A stretch of 64,000 bases of DNA from Pseudomonas fluorescens (GCF_900636825.1 NZ_LR134318.1:558001-622000), one strand, 5' to 3'; positions 37,425-50,011 are shown, counted from the stretch's first letter. The notes: a model not told the origin generated them from the sequence alone. Translations and numbers: made by a program.

Positions 37425-40055
37425 ATGGCCGATTGGCAGTCCCTCGATCCCGAGGCCGCTCGTGAAGCGGAAAAATACGAAAACCCTATTCCTAGCCGCG
37501 AACTGATCCTGGCGCACCTCGCCGATCGGGGTTCGCCTGCTGCCCGCGAGCAACTGGTCGAAGAGTTTGGTCTGACCACAGAAGACCAGATCGAAGCCCT
37601 GCGCCGCCGCTTGCGCGCCATGGAGCGCGACGCTCAACTGATCTACACCCGTCGCGGTACCTACGCGCCGGTCGACAAGCTCGACCTGATCCTCGGTCGC
37701 ATCAGTGGTCACCGTGACGGCTTCGGCTTCCTGGTGCCGGACGACGGCAGCGACGACCTGTTCATGAGCCCGGCGCAAATGCGTCTGGTATTCGACGGTG
37801 ACCGTGCGCTGGCTCGCGTCTCCGGTCTCGACCGTCGCGGTCGCCGCGAAGGCGTGATCGTCGAAGTGGTTTCCCGGGCTCACGAAACCATCGTCGGTCG
37901 CTATTTTGAAGAAGGCGGTATCGGCTTTGTCGTCGCTGACAATCCGAAGATCCAGCAAGAAGTGCTGGTCACGCCGGGCCGCAACGCCAACGCGCAGATC
38001 GGTCAGTTCGTCGAGGTGAAAATCACCCACTGGCCGACGCCGCGCTTCCAGCCACAAGGCGACGTGGTCGAAGTGGTCGGCAACTACATGGCGCCGGGGA
38101 TGGAAATCGATGTTGCCCTGCGCACTTACGACATTCCGCACGTCTGGCCTGAAGCTGTTCTGAAAGAAGCGGCCAAGCTAAAGCCGGAAGTCGAAGAAAA
38201 AGACAAAGAGAAGCGCATCGACCTGCGTCATCTGCCGTTCGTGACCATCGACGGCGAAGATGCTCGCGACTTTGACGATGCGGTCTACTGCGAAGCCAAA
38301 CCTGGCAAGCTGCGCCTGTTTTCCGGTGGGTGGAAGTTGTACGTGGCGATTGCCGACGTTTCCAGCTACGTGAAAATCGGTTCGGCGCTTGATAACGAAG
38401 CGCAGGTTCGCGGCAACTCGGTGTACTTCCCCGAGCGCGTGATTCCGATGCTGCCTGAGCAGTTGTCCAACGGCTTGTGCTCGCTGAATCCGCAGGTTGA
38501 TCGTCTGGCCATGGTTTGCGAGATGACCATCTCCAAGTCCGGCGAAATGACCGACTACTGCTTCTACGAAGCGGTGATTCATTCCCACGCTCGCCTGACC
38601 TACAACAAAGTCAGCGCGATGCTGGAAACGCCGAAGGTCGCCGAAGCGCGCAAATTGCGTGGCGAATACACCGACGTCGTGCCGCACCTCAAGCAGCTCT
38701 ACGCGTTGTACAAAGTATTGCTGGCGGCCCGTCACGTGCGTGGCGCGATTGATTTCGAAACGCAGGAAACCCGGATCATCTTCGGCTCCGAGCGCAAGAT
38801 TGCTGAAATCCGCCCGACCGTACGCAACGATGCGCACAAGCTCATCGAGGAATGCATGCTGGCGGCCAACGTGGCCACCGCCGAATTCCTGAAGAAGCAC
38901 GAAATCCCTGCGCTGTACCGCGTTCACGCCGGTCCGCCGCCGGAGCGTCTGGAAAAACTGCGCGCGTTCCTGGGTGAGCTCGGCCTGTCCCTGCACAAAG
39001 GCAAGGACGGTCCGTCGCCGAAGGATTATCAGGCCCTGCTCGCCAGCATCAAGGACCGTCCGGATTTCCATCTGATCCAGACCGTCATGCTGCGGTCGTT
39101 GAGCCAAGCGGTGTACAGCGCGGAAAACGATGGTCACTTCGGCCTGAATTACGAAGCCTATACCCACTTCACTTCGCCGATCCGCCGTTATCCGGACCTG
39201 CTCACGCACCGTGCGATCCGCAGCGTGATCCATTCGAAACAGGACACTCCGCACGTTCGTCGTGCCGGTGCGATGACCATTCCGAAGGCGCGCATTTATC
39301 CGTACGACGAGCCGGCGCTGGAACAACTCGGTGAGCAATGCTCAATGAGCGAACGCCGTGCCGACGAAGCAACCCGCGACGTAGTGAACTGGCTCAAGTG
39401 CGAGTTCATGAAGGATCGCGTCGGCGAATCGTTCCCGGGCGTGATCACCGCAGTGACCGGTTTCGGTCTGTTCGTCGAACTGACCGACATTTATGTCGAA
39501 GGTCTGGTGCACGTCACCGCGCTGCCTGGTGATTACTATCACTTTGATCCAGTGCATCACCGCCTGGCTGGCGAACGCACAGGTCGTAGCTTCCGCCTCG
39601 GCGATACCGTTGAAGTGCGCGTCATGCGCGTCGACCTCGACGAGCGCAAGATCGACTTCGAGATGGCCGAAAAAACCATCAGCGCGCCGATCGGTCGCAA
39701 GAAACGTGGCGCCGAAACCGCTGCGCCGGCTGCCAAGGCTGCGGAAGAAAAAGCCCCAGCGAAAACCGCCGGCCGTCGTCCAGCCAAAGAGAAGGCTGTC
39801 GAGGCTTATCGTCCGAGCGATGCCGTGGCGAAAAACGCCGAGCTGCGGAAAAGCCGTGAAATGAAGAAAGCGTTGCTTTCCGATGCCAAAAACGGTGGTA
39901 AAGCGGCGTCCGGGGGAAAGACCGGACGGTCGGCGCCTGAACAGGCTTCCGGCGGCAAGTCAGGCAAACCGAGCAAACATCGTAAAGGCCCGCCAAAAGC
40001 GGGTTCGGCTCCAGCCAAAAGTGGCGGGGCGCGTAAACCGAAGGCGAAGTCATGA
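37425..40055 (+). CDS. rnr: Ribonuclease R
   Basis: 876 residues. Processive 3'-5' exoribonuclease that degrades structured RNA. N-terminal winged helix (SRELILAHLADRGSPAA), cold-shock domains (GHRDGFGFLVPDDG), RNB catalytic domain with the metal-binding aspartates in IDGEDARDFDDAVY (about residue 275), the HFTSPIRRYPDL signature, S1 domain (FPGVITAVTGFGLFVEL) at about 665-745, and a long Lys/Ala-rich tail of about 130 residues usual for RNase R. Overlaps rlmB by 4 bases. Confidence 0.96.
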   Translation: MADWQSLDPEAAREAEKYENPIPSRELILAHLADRGSPAAREQLVEEFGLTTEDQIEALRRRLRAMERDAQLIYTRRGTYAPVDKLDLILGRISGHRDGFGFLVPDDGSDDLFMSPAQMRLVFDGDRALARVSGLDRRGRREGVIVEVVSRAHETIVGRYFEEGGIGFVVADNPKIQQEVLVTPGRNANAQIGQFVEVKITHWPTPRFQPQGDVVEVVGNYMAPGMEIDVALRTYDIPHVWPEAVLKEAAKLKPEVEEKDKEKRIDLRHLPFVTIDGEDARDFDDAVYCEAKPGKLRLFSGGWKLYVAIADVSSYVKIGSALDNEAQVRGNSVYFPERVIPMLPEQLSNGLCSLNPQVDRLAMVCEMTISKSGEMTDYCFYEAVIHSHARLTYNKVSAMLETPKVAEARKLRGEYTDVVPHLKQLYALYKVLLAARHVRGAIDFETQETRIIFGSERKIAEIRPTVRNDAHKLIEECMLAANVATAEFLKKHEIPALYRVHAGPPPERLEKLRAFLGELGLSLHKGKDGPSPKDYQALLASIKDRPDFHLIQTVMLRSLSQAVYSAENDGHFGLNYEAYTHFTSPIRRYPDLLTHRAIRSVIHSKQDTPHVRRAGAMTIPKARIYPYDEPALEQLGEQCSMSERRADEATRDVVNWLKCEFMKDRVGESFPGVITAVTGFGLFVELTDIYVEGLVHVTALPGDYYHFDPVHHRLAGERTGRSFRLGDTVEVRVMRVDLDERKIDFEMAEKTISAPIGRKKRGAETAAPAAKAAEEKAPAKTAGRRPAKEKAVEAYRPSDAVAKNAELRKSREMKKALLSDAKNGGKAASGGKTGRSAPEQASGGKSGKPSKHRKGPPKAGSAPAKSGGARKPKAKS

Positions 40056-40816
40056 GTCAGTTGGAAAAAATCTACGGCGTTCACGCGGTAGAAGCGTTGC
40101 TGCGTCATCATCCCAAGCGCGTCAAGCAGATCTGGCTGGCGGAAAGCCGCAACGATCCGCGGGTGCAGACGCTGGTCGAACTGGCTAACGAAAACCGTGT
40201 CCAGGTCGGCCAGGCCGAGCGTCGCGAAATGGACGCCTGGGTTGAGGGCGTGCATCAGGGCGTCGTCGCGGAAGTCAGCCCTAGCCAGGTCTGGGGCGAG
40301 GCGATGCTCGACGAGTTGCTCGATCGCACCGAAGGCGCGCCGCTGTTGCTGGTGCTCGACGGCGTGACCGATCCGCACAACCTCGGCGCCTGCCTGCGTT
40401 CGGCCGATGCGGCCGGTGCGATGGCAGTGATCGTGCCGAAAGACAAGTCGGCCACCCTGACTCCGGTTGTGCGTAAAGTCGCTTGCGGCGCGGCGGAAGT
40501 GATTCCGCTGGTGGCCGTGACCAACCTCGCCCGTACGCTGGAAAAGCTCCAGCAGCGCGGTCTGTGGGTAGTCGGTACGGCCGGTGAGGCCGAGGTCAGC
40601 ATTTATGACCAGGATCTGACCGGCCCGACGATTCTGATCATGGGTGCCGAAGGCAAAGGCATGCGCCGCCTGACCCGCGAGCATTGCGACTATCTGGTGA
40701 AACTGCCGATGGCTGGCAGCGTCAGCAGCCTGAACGTCTCGGTGGCGACCGGCGTCTGCCTGTTCGAAGCCCAGCGCCAGCGCGGCGTGAAAGCCAAACC
40801 TGCTGCCAAGAAATAA
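40052..40816 (+). CDS. rlmB: 23S rRNA 2'-O-methyltransferase RlmB
   Basis: 254 residues. SpoU-family enzyme methylating G2251. N-terminal substrate-binding domain (YGVHAVEALLRHHPKRVKQI), then the knotted SAM domain with motifs DPHNLGACLRSADAAG, IMGAEGKGMRRLT and LPMAGSVSSLNVSVATGV. ATGA overlap with rnr. Confidence 0.96.
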   Translation: MSQLEKIYGVHAVEALLRHHPKRVKQIWLAESRNDPRVQTLVELANENRVQVGQAERREMDAWVEGVHQGVVAEVSPSQVWGEAMLDELLDRTEGAPLLLVLDGVTDPHNLGACLRSADAAGAMAVIVPKDKSATLTPVVRKVACGAAEVIPLVAVTNLARTLEKLQQRGLWVVGTAGEAEVSIYDQDLTGPTILIMGAEGKGMRRLTREHCDYLVKLPMAGSVSSLNVSVATGVCLFEAQRQRGVKAKPAAKK

Positions 40817-40820
40817 CCAC

Positions 40821-40898
40821 GTAGGAGCTGCCGCAGGCTGCGATCTTTTGACCTTGATGTAAAAAAATCAAAAGATCGCAGCCTTCGGCAGCTCCTAC
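40821..40898. repeat. REPIN after rlmB
   Basis: GTAGGAGCTGCCGCAGGCTG ... GCAGCCTTCGGCAGCTCCTAC, head-to-head, arms from two variants (GCAGG / GAAGG). Confidence 0.9.
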
Positions 40899-40937
40899 AG
40901 TGTTTATGGGTGGTTGTTCAAATAATCACCAATTGCC

Positions 40938-40966
40938 TTGCGCCCCCGCAGTCCCTTCTCTACAAT
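40938..40966 (+). promoter_or_regulatory. Putative promoter and leader of the rpsF operon
   Basis: TTGCGC, 17-base spacer, TACAAT, leaving a leader of about 110 nt before rpsF with GC-rich inverted segments (e.g. GGCACGCATGTGCC at about 40989). Long leaders of this operon bind the S6:S18 complex for feedback in other bacteria; I could not confirm the motif by eye. Confidence 0.4.
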
Positions 40967-41084
40967 TGCGCCCCTTGCTGTGACGGCAGGCACGCATGTG
41001 CCCCGCGCCGGCAAGTCCATAAGTGTCATTCACTCCTTGTCTGACCGTTTTTGAGCGGCAGGCTACAACCCGTAAGGAGCATTC

Positions 41085-41507
41085 ATGCGTCATTACGAAA
41101 TCATCTTTCTGGTCCACCCGGATCAGAGCGAGCAAGTCGGCGGCATGGTTGAGCGTTACACCAAGCTGATCGAAGAAGACGGCGGCAAAATCCACCGTCT
41201 GGAAGATTGGGGCCGTCGTCAACTGGCCTACGCAATCAACAATGTTCACAAGGCTCACTACGTGATGCTGAACGTTGAGTGCACTGGCAAGGCCCTGGCC
41301 GAGCTGGAAGACAACTTCCGCTACAACGATGCAGTGATCCGTAACCTGGTCATCCGTCGCGACGAAGCCGTTACCGGCCAGTCCGAGATGCTCAAGGCTG
41401 AAGAAAACCGCAGTGAGCGCCGTGAGCGTCGCGACCGTCCTGAGCACGAAGGCGCCGAAGGCACCGACAGTGATGACAGCGACAACAGCGATAACGCTGA
41501 CGAGTAA
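41085..41507 (+). CDS. rpsF: 30S ribosomal protein S6
   Basis: 140 residues. [18 protein letters not shown], the conserved [14 protein letters not shown], and an acidic Asp/Ser/Glu tail of about 35 residues that in E. coli relatives receives added glutamates. Binds S18 on the 30S platform. TAAGGAG upstream. Confidence 0.97.
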   Translation: MRHYEIIFLVHPDQSEQVGGMVERYTKLIEEDGGKIHRLEDWGRRQLAYAINNVHKAHYVMLNVECTGKALAELEDNFRYNDAVIRNLVIRRDEAVTGQSEMLKAEENRSERRERRDRPEHEGAEGTDSDDSDNSDNADE

Positions 41508-41536
41508 TCCACGGACCTTATTAAGGAGCCTATCAA

Positions 41537-41767
41537 ATGGCACGTTTCTTCCGTCGTCGTAAATTCTGCCGCTTCACCGCTGAAGACGTGAAGGAGATCG
41601 ATTACAAAGATCTCAACACTCTGAAAGCTTACGTATCCGAGACCGGCAAAATCGTTCCAAGCCGCATCACCGGTACCAAAGCTCGTTATCAGCGTCAGCT
41701 GGCCACCGCTATCAAGCGCGCCCGCTTCCTGGCCCTGCTGGCCTACACCGACAGCCACGGCCGCTGA
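41537..41767 (+). CDS. rpsR: 30S ribosomal protein S18
   Basis: 76 residues, basic, beginning [13 protein letters not shown] with [27 protein letters not shown] core; canonical length. 29 bases after rpsF with AAGGAG. Confidence 0.97.
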
Positions 41768-41803
41768 GACCGGGCAGTCGACAAGTAGCAAAGGATTGAA
41801 TGC

Positions 41804-42697
41804 ATGCGTGCCTTAGCTGAGTTCATCATGCGCGGCCGCATGCAGGCCACTCTTGTAGTGGCCGGATGTGCAACATTGCCGTTGTTGTATTGGTTGGGTG
41901 CTGCCGCGGGAAGCCTTGTGCTGCTGCGGCGCGGATTGACGGACGCCCTTGGCGTTCTGTCTCTGGGACTGCTGCCGGCGTTGATCTGGTGGCTGTATGC
42001 CGATGACCCACGGGCGCTTCTGGTGCTGCTGGGGTCTTCGGGGCTTGCGTTGGTTTTGCGCGCAAGTGAGTCCTGGGTCCGTACGCTGCTGGTCAGCGTA
42101 GCGATCGGGGTGGTGTTTTCGGTGGTGCTCGGGGTGGCGTTTGCGGCCCAGATCGAGATGCTCGCGCAGGCCTTGATAAAGGTCATGCCGTCGCTCCTCG
42201 GTGAGACTTACAAGCAATTGTCGGTCGAAGAGCAAGCGCGTTTCGCGTCCCTGATTGCACCGGTCCTGACCGGACTGATTGCGGCTTTGTTGCAGATCGT
42301 CAGCGTGCTGAGCCTGATTGTCGGGCGGCATTGGCAGGCGTTGTTGTACAACCCGGGTGGTTTTGGTCGCGAGTTTCGCGCCATCCGGATCCCGCTGGGG
42401 CCGGCGATGGTACTGCTGGCGTTGATGCTTCTGGGCCCGAATCTCGGTGCACAGATGGCCATGTTGACGCCGTTGTGCAGTGTACCGCTGGTGTTCGCCG
42501 GACTTGCCCTGATTCACGGGCTGGTCGGGCAGAAGCGACTGGCCGGTTTCTGGCTGGTGGGGTTGTACGTCACGCTGCTGCTGTTCATGCAGCTGATCTA
42601 TCCGTTGCTCGTGGTTGTGGCCATTGTCGACAGCCTGATTGATTTTCGCGGTCGTCACGTGTCGAAAGACACTGACAGCGCGAACGGTGAAGGTTAA
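41804..42697 (+). CDS. DUF2232 membrane protein in the ribosomal operon
   Basis: 297 residues, about eight hydrophobic segments, very low charge (e.g. LVVAGCATLPLLYWLGAA, LLPALIWWLYADDP, LLFMQLIYPLLVVVAIV). It matches the DUF2232/YybS-like family inserted between rpsR and rplI in pseudomonads. Function unknown; its constant place in a ribosomal protein operon suggests growth-rate-linked expression. Translation start with AAAGGATTG upstream. Confidence 0.85.
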   Translation: MRALAEFIMRGRMQATLVVAGCATLPLLYWLGAAAGSLVLLRRGLTDALGVLSLGLLPALIWWLYADDPRALLVLLGSSGLALVLRASESWVRTLLVSVAIGVVFSVVLGVAFAAQIEMLAQALIKVMPSLLGETYKQLSVEEQARFASLIAPVLTGLIAALLQIVSVLSLIVGRHWQALLYNPGGFGREFRAIRIPLGPAMVLLALMLLGPNLGAQMAMLTPLCSVPLVFAGLALIHGLVGQKRLAGFWLVGLYVTLLLFMQLIYPLLVVVAIVDSLIDFRGRHVSKDTDSANGEG

Positions 42698-42715
42698 AAG
42701 TTAGAGGATTTTCAC

Positions 42716-43162
42716 ATGCAACTGATCCTTCTGGAAAAAATCGCCAACCTGGGCAACCTGGGCGACAAAGTAAACGTTAAGGCCGGTTACGGCCGTAACT
42801 ACCTGCTGCCTTTCGGCAAGGCTACCGCTGCGACCGCTGCCAACCTGGCTGCGTTCGAAGAGCGTCGCGCCGAGCTGGAAAAAGCTGCCGCAGACCGTAA
42901 AGCATCGGCTGAAAGCCGTGCTGCCCAACTGGCCGAGCTGGAAGTGACCATCACTGCCACCGCTGGCGACGAAGGCAAGCTGTTCGGTTCGATCGGTACT
43001 CACGACATCGCTGACGCACTGACCGCCTCCGGCGTTGAAGTGCAGAAGAGCGAAGTTCGTCTGCCGAACGGCACCATCCGCAACGTGGGTGAATTCGACG
43101 TGGCTGTGCACCTGCACGCCGAAGTTGAAGCCACCGTACGCGTTGTCGTGGTAGCAGCTTAA
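42716..43162 (+). CDS. rplI: 50S ribosomal protein L9
   Basis: 148 residues: N-terminal rRNA-binding domain ([19 protein letters not shown], the [13 protein letters not shown] signature), long connecting helix (about 40-75), and C-terminal domain ([16 protein letters not shown]). AGAGGA upstream. Confidence 0.97.
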   Translation: MQLILLEKIANLGNLGDKVNVKAGYGRNYLLPFGKATAATAANLAAFEERRAELEKAAADRKASAESRAAQLAELEVTITATAGDEGKLFGSIGTHDIADALTASGVEVQKSEVRLPNGTIRNVGEFDVAVHLHAEVEATVRVVVVAA

Positions 43163-43208
43163 GCAACACCGGATCGGCTGGCGGCTTGTCCGTCAGACGG
43201 TTAACATC

Positions 43209-43246
43209 GGGCACGATCCTGTTCACAGGTCGTGCCCTTTGTCTTT
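43209..43246 (+). terminator. Terminator between rplI and dnaB
   Basis: GGGCACGA / TCGTGCCC stem with a 13-base loop, then TTTGTCTTT. Weak tail, so partial read-through into dnaB is possible. Confidence 0.6.
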
Positions 43247-43282
43247 CTGAATTCCCTGCTTTTCACTAATACTCAAGTGGCC

Positions 43283-44680
43283 ATGAACGATATTTCCGCT
43301 CCCGAGCAATACGATCTGCAAACCGCTGCCCTGAAGGTGCCGCCGCATTCCATCGAGGCCGAACAGGCTGTACTCGGTGGTCTGATGCTGGACAACAACG
43401 CCTGGGAACGCGTGCTTGATCAAGTCTCCGACGGCGATTTCTATCGACATGACCACCGACTGATCTTCCGCGCGATCGCAAAACTGGCCGATCAGAACTC
43501 GCCGATCGACGTCGTGACCCTTGCCGAGCAACTGGACAAGGAAGGTCAGACCTCGCAGGTCGGCGGCCTCGGTTACCTGGGTGAATTGGCGAAAAACACG
43601 CCGTCTGTCGCCAACATCAAGGCGTATGCGCAAATCGTTCGTGAACGAGCGACGTTGCGCCAGTTGATCGGCATCAGCACTGAGATCGCTGACAGCGCCT
43701 TCAATCCCGAAGGCCGTACCGCTGCGGCAATCCTCGATGAGGCTGAGCGGCAGATCTTCCAGATTGCCGAGGCCCGACCTAAAACCGGCGGGCCGGTGGG
43801 GGTCAACGACCTGCTGACCAAGGCCATCGACCGCATCGACACCCTGTTCAACACCGCCGACGCCATCACCGGTCTGTCCACTGGCTATACCGACCTCGAC
43901 GAGAAGACCAGCGGCTTGCAGCCGTCCGACCTGATCATCGTTGCCGGCCGTCCGTCGATGGGCAAAACCACCTTCGCGATGAACCTGGTGGAAAACGCCG
44001 TGTTGCGCAGCGAGAAGGCTGTTCTCGTGTACTCCCTCGAGATGCCAGGCGAATCGCTGATCATGCGTATGCTGTCTTCGCTCGGTCGCATCGACCAGAC
44101 CAAAGTGCGTTCCGGCCAACTGGAAGATGATGACTGGCCGCGCCTGACCTCTGCGGTCAACCTGCTCAACGATCGCAAATTGTTCATCGATGACACCGCC
44201 GGCATCAGTCCGTCGGAAATGCGCGCACGTACCCGGCGTCTGGTGCGTGAGCACGGCGAAGTCGGTTTGATCATGATCGACTATTTGCAGCTGATGCAGA
44301 TTCCAGGTTCGAGCGGCGACAACCGCACCAACGAGATTTCCGAAATCTCGCGATCCCTGAAAGCGCTGGCCAAAGAATTCAATTGCCCGGTGGTGGCCCT
44401 GTCGCAGCTCAACCGTTCCCTGGAACAGCGTCCCAACAAGCGTCCGGTGAACTCCGACTTGCGGGAATCCGGAGCGATCGAGCAGGACGCCGACGTGATC
44501 ATGTTCGTTTACCGCGACGAGGTGTATCACCCCGAAACCGAGCACAAAGGCATCGCCGAAATCATTATCGGCAAGCAGCGTAACGGCCCGATCGGTTTCA
44601 TTCGCTTGGCGTTCATCGGCAAATACACGCGTTTCGAAAACCTTGCACCGGGCAGTTACAACTTCGACGATGACGAATGA
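43283..44680 (+). CDS. dnaB: Replicative DNA helicase DnaB
   Basis: 465 residues. N-terminal domain begins about residue 20 (PPHSIEAEQAVLGGLMLDN), linker, RecA-like C-terminal domain with Walker A GRPSMGKTTFAMN, Walker B IMIDYLQLM, and QLNRSLEQRPNKRP with DLRESGAIEQDADV. Start at ATG 43283 (MNDISAPEQY); the frame is open 51 bases further 5' but crosses the terminator tail. No intein. Confidence 0.97.
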   Translation: MNDISAPEQYDLQTAALKVPPHSIEAEQAVLGGLMLDNNAWERVLDQVSDGDFYRHDHRLIFRAIAKLADQNSPIDVVTLAEQLDKEGQTSQVGGLGYLGELAKNTPSVANIKAYAQIVRERATLRQLIGISTEIADSAFNPEGRTAAAILDEAERQIFQIAEARPKTGGPVGVNDLLTKAIDRIDTLFNTADAITGLSTGYTDLDEKTSGLQPSDLIIVAGRPSMGKTTFAMNLVENAVLRSEKAVLVYSLEMPGESLIMRMLSSLGRIDQTKVRSGQLEDDDWPRLTSAVNLLNDRKLFIDDTAGISPSEMRARTRRLVREHGEVGLIMIDYLQLMQIPGSSGDNRTNEISEISRSLKALAKEFNCPVVALSQLNRSLEQRPNKRPVNSDLRESGAIEQDADVIMFVYRDEVYHPETEHKGIAEIIIGKQRNGPIGFIRLAFIGKYTRFENLAPGSYNFDDDE

Positions 44681-44735
44681 CAGCCGGCCGAACCTGCTCG
44701 GTCAGTGATTCGAACCGCGCTACCAGCCGGCAATG

Positions 44736-47316
44736 TCACGCCGCCAGATCGAAAATCTTTCGTGCGGTTTTGCCGTCGAAGGTTTCTCGCCAGATGGCAA
44801 CATGGGGCAAGCCGGCCTGTTCATCCCGGCGCTGAGAGGCAGCGCCTCGTCCGGCCTGGTCGAGCGTTTTCAGATGACCACCGCGTACCGTGAAATTCAA
44901 CGCAGGGCTGTCCTTTTGGTCGTAGTGGAAGTGCGCCTCCCACAACCCATTAGCGCTGACCCGATCCGCGATCGCATACACATCCAGGAACGATTTCTTC
45001 TGGCCTTTGCCCATGGGCTTGCGCTCAACAGAGCGGGTCACGGTCAGTTCGCCGTGATCGAGCAGATAGTTCAGGCGCAGGATGTCCAATACGTCGCGAT
45101 TCTTGTACATACGCACAAGGATGCTCTGTCCTTCGCTCGTCAAACGCGCGCTGGCCGTATTTAAACGGGCGATCAGCGCCGTGTCGTCTGCGTCCGATTC
45201 TGCGCCTTGAATGGTATTCAACTGTCTGGCCAACTCATCGAGCCTGTCGGCTTTGGCGGCAAGAAACTCGGTAATGTTCGTCGGATTGTCTTTTTGGGCT
45301 TCTTGCAGGCGTGCCGTTTGCACGTGCTCATCGATCTGGCCGAGGAACAGCGTTGCGTCGCTGACCAGTTGAACCTTTGAAACGGTGGGAACGCTCCGTG
45401 GAACCTGGCGCCATTCTCCTTCACGCTTTTCATAGCGCTGTGGCGGTTCGCCGGACTTATAAGCGTTGCGCACCATCAGTGTGACGCTGCCGTCCTCCGC
45501 TGTCTGCTTCTCCCCTACCAGTACTGCGTAAGCGCCATGTTCGCGAGTGCGGAATACTTTGTGCGGTGTAACCGGCGCTGAGTCCTTGGGCTGCTCGGGG
45601 AGAAATTCGAAATCAATGTCCTGATCGAAACCGGGTAGCTGCGTATTGTTCTCGAACGTTCGGTAAAACTCGGTCAGTTGCCTTTCCAGGGAAGCTTCGA
45701 ACGAATCGAGCAGGGGCAGGATCCCCTTGATGTAGTGCAGCCTCTCCGGGGACTCGGTCGCCAACAATGATTTGAACCGTTGTTTATCCATGCCGATCCG
45801 CTCCAGGAAAAAGCGCAGTGCTATCGGGTTGATCAGCCCTGGCGCGCTTTTCAAATCCTGCATGGAGCGCAACGCCATCATGGTCGGCATGCCGATTATC
45901 GGCAATTCGTCCATGTTGCCGGTCAGCAAGTGCAGATAGCAGTGAAACTTGTTGATGTTGATCATTTCGGCGTCAGGCACGCCTTTGGTCAGCGTCGCAA
46001 TATCCTCGTCAGCATCGCGAAAGGTTTTTTTGATCTGATCGAGAACCTCCTGACGGTCCTGCAGGATGTCGAGTTTCCTGTTCAACAGCGCCAGTTTCTT
46101 CTTGCTGGATTCGAGGGTCGGCTGGTCGATATCAGAGCTCGCTCGGCTGTCCATGATTGCCATGAGTTTGTCCCGATAATCGACTCTGAGCATTTGCTGT
46201 TCGAACAGCTCTTTTTTTGTATAGCCCGCCGGCTTTCAGGTAAATCAGCCAATCCTTGTGCTCGACGTACATTTTGACGAAATCGTTCTGCATCCTGATG
46301 TGTCGACGAACGTGAACCTCAAGGGCCACCCACGCCGCTGTTTCGGCTGCACTGCCTGCAGGCTGCAGGTAGGCATGATCGCGAAGTTGATTGAAACGCT
46401 CATTGGACGCAACCAGCGCATCGTTGGCTTGCTTCACTGGTTCGTAGCGTTGCATTAGCAGCGTCACGTTGTCTTGTTTCGCGGTATTGCGTGGCATGCC
46501 GCCCAAGAGCCCGAAAACCGAGGCAACCCAGGAATCGCCTTCGCCAGCCGTGATGGCTAGGGTCTCGCCTGCTCGGCTGGCGTGGTAAATGTTGTCGCTG
46601 TCAGACGCGACAGGGTCCTTGGCGTTGACGATGCGCCAGACTTTGCGAGCGGGCGACGAAGCATCGAGATCCAGCAGCGCTTGATAGGCATGCCCTTCGA
46701 TCACGGCGTAGCGTTTGCCTGCAAATCCATATAATCCGTCGCTATCACGCGACGCCCCGGTAAAATCCAGTTCGCTGCGAAATGGACGCAGACTTGTGGC
46801 GCTTAGCCGGACAATCGGGGCGGCATCGTGATCGAGCGCAAACCAGTGTTTGCTGTCGGGGTCCTGCAGCAGAACCGGTCCTGAGGGATCTTGTTCGCCG
46901 GTCAATTTGGCCCGGTAAACACCGTCACGCCGGTGGAGTCCAATATGCAGCGTGCCGTCGGGCGTGTCGACGAACAAACGCCCCTTTAACATGCGCAGTC
47001 CGTTTGCATCCGCAGCAGGAAGCTGGGCGCCCGCGGTCTTGTAGGCCTTCAGCGGGCGGTGTGTGGGACTGGAAAGTTGCGTCACGGGCTGAACCGCCGA
47101 GCCTGCGCTGATTGTGACAGCCGGAGCTACGGAAATGGCATCAAGGTCATGCTGCCCCGGCGTTTCACTTGGCCGCTGCGGATGACTGGGCGGTAGTGGC
47201 AATCTCGTTACGTCGATATGTGGGGTTTGATCTGCCCTCAATACCGTCCCGTCGGCTGAATCAGGTCGAGCGTGCACCTCGACTGTTGTGGTGCCTTTTG
47301 TAACTTTTACTACCAT
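44736..47316 (-). pseudogene. Split polymorphic-toxin-like gene (DUF6543/dermonecrotic-toxin-like), frameshifted
   Basis: Two overlapping frames make one protein. The 5' frame (47316-46132, 394 aa, MVVKVTKGTTTVEV) ends in nonsense shortly after LKAGGLYKK. The 3' frame (to 44736) continues naturally as KKELFEQQMLRVDYRDKL if one base is removed from an A7 run (T7 on the plus strand, 46212-46218). The joined product would be about 859 residues. The first half has YGFAGKRYAVIEGHAYQ-type repeats; the end (LDHGELTVTRSVERKP, LWEAHFHYDQKD) matches the conserved C-terminus I know from Pseudomonas dermonecrotic-toxin-like proteins. No signal peptide. Could be a true pseudogene, a slippage-controlled gene or a sequencing error. 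Confidence 0.7.
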
Positions 47317-47480
47317 GAATGTTCATCCTTGAACGTTGTTCTTGCCGGCCCGATCAGAATTCAGAGCCGACGGGTCCTGCGCCTGTTCATCGACAGTGCG
47401 CACAGAGTTGCGACGGTGCTGGTGAACGCTGGCGGGGCTGCCGCAAAAACCGACCACCGCCGTCGGAATTGGTCAAAATT

Positions 47481-47491
47481 TGTGCTATATT
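47481..47491 (+). promoter_or_regulatory. Extended -10 promoter of ygiQ
   Basis: TGTGC-TATATT: TATATT at 47486-47491 preceded by TGC, the extended -10 element, 39 bases before the ATG; no good -35 at 17 bases. The rest of 47317-47480 shows nothing else. Confidence 0.45.
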
Positions 47492-47530
47492 CCGCGCCCG
47501 CGATTTTTCACTTCAACACCGGTCGTCGAC

Positions 47531-49843
<2,313 letters not shown>

Positions 49844-49846
49844 AAG

Positions 49847-49878
49847 AAAACGCCAACCTTCGGGTTGGCGTTTTGCAT
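49847..49878 (+). terminator. Terminator after ygiQ
   Basis: AAAACGCCAACC / GGTTGGCGTTTT with a TTCG tetraloop. Confidence 0.92.
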
Positions 49879-49909
49879 TTCAGGCCTCAGGAAATGCGGT
49901 GAGCCTACT

Positions 49910-50011
49910 GGCCCCATCGCTGGCAAGCCAGCTCCCACAGGGAGCTTCAGGGGCCACCGTCCTGTGAGCGACAGAGAAACCTGTGGGAGCTGGCTTGCCA
50001 GCGATGGGGCC
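49910..50011. repeat. REPIN of a second family (GTGGGAGCTGGCTTGCC)
   Basis: Arms GGCCCCATCGCTGGCAAGCC...AGCTCCCACAG and its exact complement, about 40-base spacer. Distinct from the GTAGGAGC family. Confidence 0.92.

Noticed and set aside
43232..43282. N-terminal extension of dnaB from a GTG
   Set aside because: It overlaps the rplI terminator tail and adds a hydrophobic stretch absent from DnaB proteins; ATG 43283 fits the family.
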